DNA of 9,833 bases, from contig JBAWAP010000105.1 of the NCBI GenBank assembly GCA_049589355.1, positions 1 through 9,833 of the forward strand, given 5' to 3'. Position numbers and translations under genes: made by a program. The notes beneath the pieces were generated by a model. The model searched no databases, was not told the DNA's origin, and saw only the letters and a program-made list of their open reading frames with translations. Source of the DNA: JBAWAP01 sp049589355. GTDB lineage: Bacteria; Chloroflexota; Anaerolineae; VGOG01. Positions 5,800-9,833 of this stretch are shown here, piece after piece. Within the stretch, counting starts at the first letter, position 1, and each line of letters opens with the position of its first letter.

Positions 5800-6480
5800 C
5801 TAGCTACTACATCCGGCATCGGTTTCGATACGTCTTCGGCTACTCAACCCAAGCAATTTTGCCTCCACCCTGGCCCTGATCAAGGCCTGGATAGCCTCCA
5901 AAGGTTGGGTGGCGTCAACCACCAGCCAGCGGTCTGGTTCCCTGGTCGCCATCTTCAGGTAACCTTCCCTCACACGGCAGTGGAAGGCCGCCTCCTGTCG
6001 GTCCAAGCGATTCCACTCCGCCTGGCCCGCTTTATGCGCAGTCAGCTTGCGCCGTAACCCCTCCTCGACGTCAATATCCAAATAGACTGTCAGATCCGGC
6101 TTCAGTTCCTCAGTGGCAAGGACAGTGATAGTATGCAGCGTCTCTAGATTCAAGCCGTGGCCGTAACCCTGGTAGGCCAGCGTCGAATCGGCGTAGCGAT
6201 CGCAGAGGACGATGCCGCCTTGAGCCAGGTAGGGGCGGATAACTAGATGGACTATTTGAGCCCGCGCCGCAGAGAAGAGCAGGGCCTCGCTGGCGGGCAG
6301 CATCTCGTTGTTGCGGGGGTCTAGGAGGATAGTCCGGATTTGGTCGCCGATGCTCGTCCCTCCTGGCTCACGGGTGGCCAGTACAGAGTAGCCTTTCTCC
6401 TCAAGATAACCGCTCAAAAGCTCCATCTGCGTTGTCTTGCCACTGCCCTCGGGACCCTCGAAGGTGATGAACAAGCTCAA
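5800..6480 (-). CDS. tmk: Thymidylate kinase
   Basis: Tmk phosphorylates dTMP to dTDP for DNA synthesis. From the chosen TTG start (6480-6478) the protein is 226 residues and begins MSLFITFEGPEGSGKTTQ, with the P-loop GPEGSGKT at 9-16. TREPGGT is at 36-42, DRYADSTLAYQG at 94-105, and the RLDRQEAAFHCRVREGYL region lies around the start of the final third. All are in family order and the length is usual. GAGAGG (6490-6495) nine bases upstream supports this TTG. A longer reading from TTG 6519 would add 13 residues encoded within the inverted-repeat element and lacks family support. The start of darA follows 18 bases after the stop. Confidence 0.95.
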   Translation of the reverse strand: MSLFITFEGPEGSGKTTQMELLSGYLEEKGYSVLATREPGGTSIGDQIRTILLDPRNNEMLPASEALLFSAARAQIVHLVIRPYLAQGGIVLCDRYADSTLAYQGYGHGLNLETLHTITVLATEELKPDLTVYLDIDVEEGLRRKLTAHKAGQAEWNRLDRQEAAFHCRVREGYLKMATREPDRWLVVDATQPLEAIQALIRARVEAKLLGLSSRRRIETDAGCSS

Positions 6481-6501
6481 AACGGTTTTCCTCTCTTCCA
6501 A

Positions 6502-6618
6502 ATATGACAGCGAATTCAAGGATTTATCGAATCAATTACCAAATGCCTCACTCTTGTTCCAAATCGGTGCACTGCCTCCATCGCTGATTCGTTTAATCCC
6601 AGAAATTCGTTGTCATAT
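6502..6618. repeat. Imperfect inverted-repeat element between the small gene and tmk
   Basis: The left arm 6502-6534 (ATATGACAGCGAATT... CGAATCA) and the right arm 6585-6618, read as reverse complement (ATATGACAACGAATT... CGAATCA), match at about 28 of 33 aligned positions with one gap. They flank a 50-base centre. CAA occurs directly on both outer sides (6499-6501 and 6619-6621), a possible 3-base duplication. The right edge overlaps the stop codon of the upstream small gene. A decayed MITE-like element or a long processing hairpin are the two readings. This, with the tmk start region, is all that the 137-base gap holds. Confidence 0.68.
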
Positions 6619-6941
6619 CAAAGGTAGTTGTCGAGCTTCGTTGCCCACTCTCGTGCCTCCGCATCCCAATACTCCCAGGCCAGCATATCCTGTTCCCACA
6701 ATGGATTACTTTGATTGACTTGATTGTAGTAGTCCTCGTCGAGCTGAACGCGCTCTGCGAAAGTAGCGTAATCCGTCCCGTAGAGCTTCTCAAATGCTTG
6801 AACCTGCGCTCTCGCTCGCTTGATGCGCTGGACAATACGATCAATCAAGTATTGCTCTACAGCCTCATCGAGCAACTCGTCTACCTCGCCGAACAAGCGC
6901 AAGGTGTCCATGTAACTTTCCTTAACCGTTATAGTAGACAT
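6618..6941 (-). CDS. Small protein of unknown function, possibly antitoxin-like
   Basis: This 107-residue protein begins at ATG 6941-6939, with AGGAG eight bases upstream (6950-6954) inside the end of the R3H ATPase gene, so it is probably cotranscribed. Upstream in-frame GTG 6950 overlaps that site and is not preferred. The N-terminus STITVKESYMDTL could be a short strand. It is followed by acidic and then basic helical segments (about 18-55, DELLDEAVEQYLIDRIVQRIKRARAQVQAFEKLYG). The C-terminal half is rich in aromatic and acidic residues (WEQDMLAWEYWDAEAREW at about 84-101). No cysteines, signal peptide or membrane segment is present. The general shape recalls small antitoxin-like proteins from Chloroflexota and Cyanobacteria that are encoded with a short toxin gene, but no partner follows; the next bases are an inverted-repeat element and tmk. 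That resemblance is from memory and weak. Confidence 0.75.
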   Translation of the reverse strand: MSTITVKESYMDTLRLFGEVDELLDEAVEQYLIDRIVQRIKRARAQVQAFEKLYGTDYATFAERVQLDEDYYNQVNQSNPLWEQDMLAWEYWDAEAREWATKLDNYL

Positions 6942-6946
6942 TGGTC

Positions 6947-8467
6947 TCACTCCTGATAAATCCTCACCTTCCGCCTCGGCTCCTTGCCATAGCTGTGGGA
7001 GACGAGGTTCGCCTGGCGGGCCATCTGGTGCTGACGGCGGCGGATGTAGGCATTCTGAGGTGAGAGGTTTATTGAGCTGGCACCAGCTAGCACCTTTTGG
7101 ATGGCTTCTTGGGTCTCACGCATCGCTACGGCGAAGGGGTCCATTTCCTCCACCTCCAGGCCGAAGATATCCGCCAGGCAATTCTGCATCTGCTTGATGG
7201 TGTTGGAGCGCAGGACATAGATGGGGATACCCTCCTCTTCTGCATCGATAATGATCCGTGGGTGCTTGCGATAATATTGCTTCAGGGTGAGTACCGCCTC
7301 AGCCTTTTCCAGGTCGTCTACGATGACCACGGGAAGGTGGAGACGGCTGGCAGCTTGATCCAGACGATTGCGGGCTATGCCGTAGGGATAGGCGCGCAAG
7401 GCGGTCAGGGGGGCAGCAGGCTTGGATGGGGGTCGAATGGGTCCTTCCTGCAAGCTGGGGGGCCGAAACGTTGCCTCCTCGATTTGTACCTCGCCCTGCT
7501 CATCGCGATAACGGATCTCGGCAGGCAGAGAGCGCCCTCTCAAGATGGCATCTACGGCAGCCGCCACGTCGTGGTGCACTGCCAGGCGCTGCCGATCCTG
7601 GATCTCCACCACCACATCGAAGGTAGGTGGGGCCTTGCGTTCCAAAATAGACTTCTGGGTGCCCCGACGCCGGGCCTCCTCGTCGCTAAGGGTAACGCTC
7701 TGGATGCCGCCTACCAGGTCGGCCAGGGTGGGATTCAGCATCAGGTTGTCCAGGGTGTTGCCGTGGGCCGTGCCAATGAGCTGCACTCCTCGCTCGGCAA
7801 TGGTGCGAGCAGCAACCGCCTCCAGCTCCCTGCCGATCTCATCAATGATGATCACCTCTGGCATGTGGTTTTCCACGGCTTCGATCATCACCTCGTGCTG
7901 GAGGGAGGGAGTGGCCACCTGCATGCGTCGCGCCCGGCCGATGGCAGGGTGGGGGATGTCGCCGTCGCCGGCGATCTCGTTGGAGGTATCAACGATGACC
8001 ACTCTCTTCTTCTCGGCTAAGACGCGTGCTGTCTCTCGTAGCATGGTCGTCTTGCCCACCCCTGGCCGGCCCAGGAGCAGAATGTTCTTGCCCGACTCGA
8101 TTATATCTCGGATGATATCAATGGTGCCGTAGACAGCTCGCCCCACGCGACAGGTGAGGCCCACGATGCGCCCCTTGCGGTTGCGGATGGCCGAGATACG
8201 ATGCAGAGTGCGCTCGATTCCGGCACGGTTATCGGCGTCGAACTCGCTGATGCGGGAGACCACATGCTCGATTTCCCTCTCGGTGACCTCGTCCTTGTTG
8301 AGGGCGATTTCGTGATTGATAAAACGCGCCTCCGGTTGACGTCCCAGGTCCAACACGACCTCTAACAGTTCATTGCCCTCATTTGCCTCTTGAAGGGCCT
8401 GCTCGATGTGGGGGGGCAGGACCGTTAACAATGCTTCTAGATCATCGGTTATCTTCAGTTGTTGCAT
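6947..8467 (-). CDS. R3H-domain AAA ATPase (Ycf45/SpoIIIAA-like)
   Basis: This 506-residue protein combines an N-terminal helical region (1-60), an AAA-type ATPase core and a C-terminal R3H domain. Walker A GRPGVGKT is at 133-140, followed by VVIVDTSNEIAGDGDIPHPAIGRARRMQV (156-184), a hallmark of chloroplast-encoded Ycf45 and related to sporulation protein SpoIIIAA. Walker B VIIIDEIGRE is at 205-214 and TAHGNTLDNL at 233-242. A Pro-rich linker follows at about 335-355. The R3H region at about 462-504 contains RRRQHQM and SHSYGKEPRRKVRIY, typical of single-stranded nucleic-acid binding. The molecular role of this family is not established; a nucleic-acid-dependent ATPase is the reasonable inference. 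ATG 8467-8465 follows GAGGTGA (8479-8485) at 11 bases, slightly long. The final bases supply the binding site for the next gene. Confidence 0.93.
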   Translation of the reverse strand: MQQLKITDDLEALLTVLPPHIEQALQEANEGNELLEVVLDLGRQPEARFINHEIALNKDEVTEREIEHVVSRISEFDADNRAGIERTLHRISAIRNRKGRIVGLTCRVGRAVYGTIDIIRDIIESGKNILLLGRPGVGKTTMLRETARVLAEKKRVVIVDTSNEIAGDGDIPHPAIGRARRMQVATPSLQHEVMIEAVENHMPEVIIIDEIGRELEAVAARTIAERGVQLIGTAHGNTLDNLMLNPTLADLVGGIQSVTLSDEEARRRGTQKSILERKAPPTFDVVVEIQDRQRLAVHHDVAAAVDAILRGRSLPAEIRYRDEQGEVQIEEATFRPPSLQEGPIRPPSKPAAPLTALRAYPYGIARNRLDQAASRLHLPVVIVDDLEKAEAVLTLKQYYRKHPRIIIDAEEEGIPIYVLRSNTIKQMQNCLADIFGLEVEEMDPFAVAMRETQEAIQKVLAGASSINLSPQNAYIRRRQHQMARQANLVSHSYGKEPRRKVRIYQE

Positions 8468-8496
8468 ATCTTCTCAAATCACCTCGTAAGTAGGCC

Positions 8497-8592
8497 AGGA
8501 GCAACGCACTTCTTGCTCGGATAAGGCAGGAAACCCGTATCAAACTGCTTGAAATCATAGTTTCTGAGAGTCAACCGAAGTGCGTTGCACCT
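8497..8592. repeat. Inverted-repeat element between the GNAT-like and R3H genes
   Basis: Arm 8497-8512 (AGGAGCAACGCACTTC) and arm 8577-8592 (reverse complement AGGTGCAACGCACTTC) match at 15 of 16 bases and enclose 64 bases without coding capacity. A further AGTGCGTT at 8599-8606 repeats part of the arm inside the last codons of the GNAT-like gene. No target duplication is clear. The loop is too long and the T-run is missing for a standard terminator, so a small non-autonomous element is more likely. It fills most of the 129-base gap. Confidence 0.7.
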
Positions 8593-8596
8593 TAAC

Positions 8597-9586
8597 TTAG
8601 TGCGTTTTCATCATTGGGGTAGCCGCCTCGGCTCTCTTCTCCAAGGCTGGTACCAGCTTCAAGGCTGGCTCCTTAACCCGGACGGTGGTGTGCTTGACCA
8701 TCGCACATTGGCTGGCGAAGAGTTGAAAACCTTTGGCCTCTAGCGGAACTCTCAGCCCCCCTTGATACCTTGGCAAACAGCAATAGATGGGTCGAGGCGG
8801 ATATTCTGCCAAGAGAGAAAGGGATTGTTCGACGAGCTCGTCGGCTCTCTCGTAAGCTTGGGGATGAAGGAGCATTGTCAACCAATGACCGGTCTGCCCT
8901 TTGCGAATCCGCAGGTAGCCTATAACCTCTCCCTTATCCTCCATCACGTGGTTCTCTCGCTTGGCTTGCCTCAGCCAAGAGCCGGGGGTAGCCTCCCACC
9001 CTCTTGCCGTTAAGTTCTCCGCTTGTTGCACCAGGCGAGGTGCAACAGCCGCGTAGAGCCCTTGCAGTCCCCAGTTGTCAGTGGGCTGCTGGGGGCGCAC
9101 GGTCCTCCTTTCAGGGTGCGATAGATCAGAGGGCATCTGTAACAGGCGGAAGACATCTTCCCGGGTGTAAATGCTGAAACCTACTTGTTGGAAGGCTTCG
9201 ACCTCTGGCCCCTCCTCAGGCAGGTGAGCAAAGATGCGCTGGATGCCCTGCTCCCCGGCCGCCAGGCACAGATTCTCTAACAGACGACACCATACGGCCA
9301 CGGCTTCTTCCGCCACTGACGGGGAAGGGGTCAAGTAGACCACATCAGCCTCGGAACTCTCCTTTCTCATGCGCGCCTGGGCGAAGCCCGCCATTCGTCG
9401 GCCACCTTCTATCTCATCGCATACATAGGTGAAGACCCCTATCCCCTGTAGGGGTAGGCATCCCACCAGTGCTTCTAAGAGTGGCCTATATGGTTGAGTC
9501 AATGCCTCCTCTAAGTTAAGCAGCATGCCTTGGTTCTGCAATTTGCTAACCAAGAGGAAATCGCGAACATCAAAGGGTTTGATCAA
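8597..9586 (-). CDS. Double GNAT-like protein, function unknown
   Basis: The 329-residue protein seems to hold two degenerate halves of the GNAT acetyltransferase fold. The first (about 5-150) contains RMAGFAQARMR, a helix region of 91-113, and IQRIFAHLPEEGPEVEAFQQVGFSIYTREDVFRLL (115-149), typical of the fold's last strands (F..vGF..Y.Re.vf). The second (about 170-305) contains EVIGYLRIRKG, WLTMLLHP, a helix of 246-260 and LPRYQGGLRVPLEAKGFQLFASQCAMVKH (271-299). The usual acetyl-CoA loop (Q/RxxGxG/A) is not obvious in either half, so activity is doubtful. The start is TTG 9586-9584 with GAGGT four to five bases upstream; the next Met is residue 21. A good promoter lies about 70 bases upstream, so this gene probably heads the leftward unit with the R3H ATPase and tmk. 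The substrate cannot be inferred. Confidence 0.82.
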   Translation of the reverse strand: MIKPFDVRDFLLVSKLQNQGMLLNLEEALTQPYRPLLEALVGCLPLQGIGVFTYVCDEIEGGRRMAGFAQARMRKESSEADVVYLTPSPSVAEEAVAVWCRLLENLCLAAGEQGIQRIFAHLPEEGPEVEAFQQVGFSIYTREDVFRLLQMPSDLSHPERRTVRPQQPTDNWGLQGLYAAVAPRLVQQAENLTARGWEATPGSWLRQAKRENHVMEDKGEVIGYLRIRKGQTGHWLTMLLHPQAYERADELVEQSLSLLAEYPPRPIYCCLPRYQGGLRVPLEAKGFQLFASQCAMVKHTTVRVKEPALKLVPALEKRAEAATPMMKTH

Positions 9587-9658
9587 ACCTTACCTCTAGG
9601 CGTTAATTTCTAGTCAACGCTATCTAGTTCTAACTTCAGTAAACCACAGTTAATTCAT

Positions 9659-9687
9659 ATTGTACTATCATTTGACTCGATTGGCAA
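9659..9687 (-). promoter_or_regulatory. Sigma-70-type promoter for the GNAT-like gene
   Basis: On the minus strand, TTGCCA (9687-9682) and TACAAT (9664-9659) are 17 bases apart. Transcription would begin near 9652, leaving a leader of about 65 bases before the TTG start. The leader includes a small GCGTT/AACGC stem (9600-9604 with 9616-9620), too weak to interpret. Confidence 0.72.
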
Positions 9688-9746
9688 ATAACCTTGGTAC
9701 CATTTTCGCTCTCAGTGGGACATTGTTGATTTGCGATTCTCGAAAC

Positions 9747-9775
9747 TTGACAAAATGACCGAATACCGATATGAT
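9747..9775 (+). promoter_or_regulatory. Strong sigma-70-type promoter for the gene at the right edge
   Basis: A perfect TTGACA (9747-9752) and TATGAT (9770-9775) are separated by 17 bases. Transcription would begin near 9782, about 34 bases before the ATG at 9816. It diverges from the leftward promoter at 9659-9687. Confidence 0.82.
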
Positions 9776-9815
9776 TGTACTAGATTTATCAGTACAGTTC
9801 TTTTGGAGAGCAGTT

Positions 9816-9833
9816 ATGGCGATTCAGATTAAC
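9816..9833 (+). CDS. Partial: first six codons of a rightward gene
   Basis: ATG 9816-9818 is followed by codons for MAIQIN up to the window edge. GGAGAG (9805-9810) lies five bases upstream, and a near-consensus promoter lies at the right distance. These signals make a real gene start likely, although six codons say nothing about its product. Confidence 0.6.

Noticed and set aside
6520..6617. A 33-codon frame continuing after the small gene's TGA up to another TGA
   Set aside because: It is in frame with the small gene and looks protein-like in places, but it lies wholly within the inverted-repeat element, has no own start with a binding site, and no suppression signal is visible.
7097..8132. 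Plus-strand open frames opposite the R3H ATPase
   Set aside because: They are complementary to conserved ATPase motifs and have low-complexity translations; no ribosome binding site or promoter supports them.
8497..8592. Rho-independent terminator of the GNAT-like gene
   Set aside because: The loop is 64 bases and there is no T-run after the stem.
9600..9620. Small stem in the GNAT-like gene leader as an attenuator or riboswitch
   Set aside because: Only five base pairs with an 11-base AT-rich loop; this could easily occur by chance.

Overview
The window looks like a chromosomal housekeeping region of an uncultivated member of the Chloroflexota, perhaps Anaerolineae-like. This is inferred from family resemblance: a guanylate kinase P-loop ending GAGKD, a Ycf45-type ATPase with an R3H domain, a DarA-type cyclic-di-AMP receptor, an AmmeMemoRadiSam protein B, and interspersed heptanucleotide repeats. 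No rRNA, tRNA, CRISPR array or complete insertion sequence was seen.

Layout, left to right. A membrane-anchored protein of unknown family begins on the minus strand at 175 and runs off the left edge. Upstream of it lies a very long priA (192-3242, minus), then an amrB/Memo-family gene (3363-4220, minus) that overlaps gmk (4217-4861, minus) by GTGA. Together these form one leftward transcription unit: gmk, amrB, priA, membrane protein. A 197-base divergent region follows, with a clear sigma-70-type promoter for a rightward FmdB-family zinc-ribbon gene (5059-5448). That gene converges, 3 bases apart, on a second leftward unit made of a double GNAT-like protein (8597-9586), the R3H/AAA ATPase (6947-8467), a small protein of unknown function (6618-6941), tmk (5800-6480) and the darA-like gene (5452-5781). 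At the right edge two divergent promoters face away from each other, one for the GNAT-like gene and one for a rightward gene of which only six codons are present.

The genes cover nucleotide metabolism (Gmk and Tmk make GDP and dTDP), replication restart (PriA) and probable second-messenger sensing (DarA-like), with several proteins of unknown role. The grouping resembles a housekeeping block more than a dedicated pathway.

The unusual part is the repeat content. A hairpin family built from a 7-base unit (AGTAACG and its complement) around a conserved 16-base loop occurs three times: twice flanking the fmdB promoter and once in frame inside priA. priA carries two further short repeat tracts in frame, all at inferred domain junctions, and another just before its start. 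Three other inverted-repeat elements sit between genes. One (3287-3362) has 15-base terminal inverted repeats and a 5-base direct duplication, as expected of a MITE. PriA itself appears to contain four tandem winged-helix-like modules where well-studied PriA proteins have one. No complete new defence or biosynthetic system was found.
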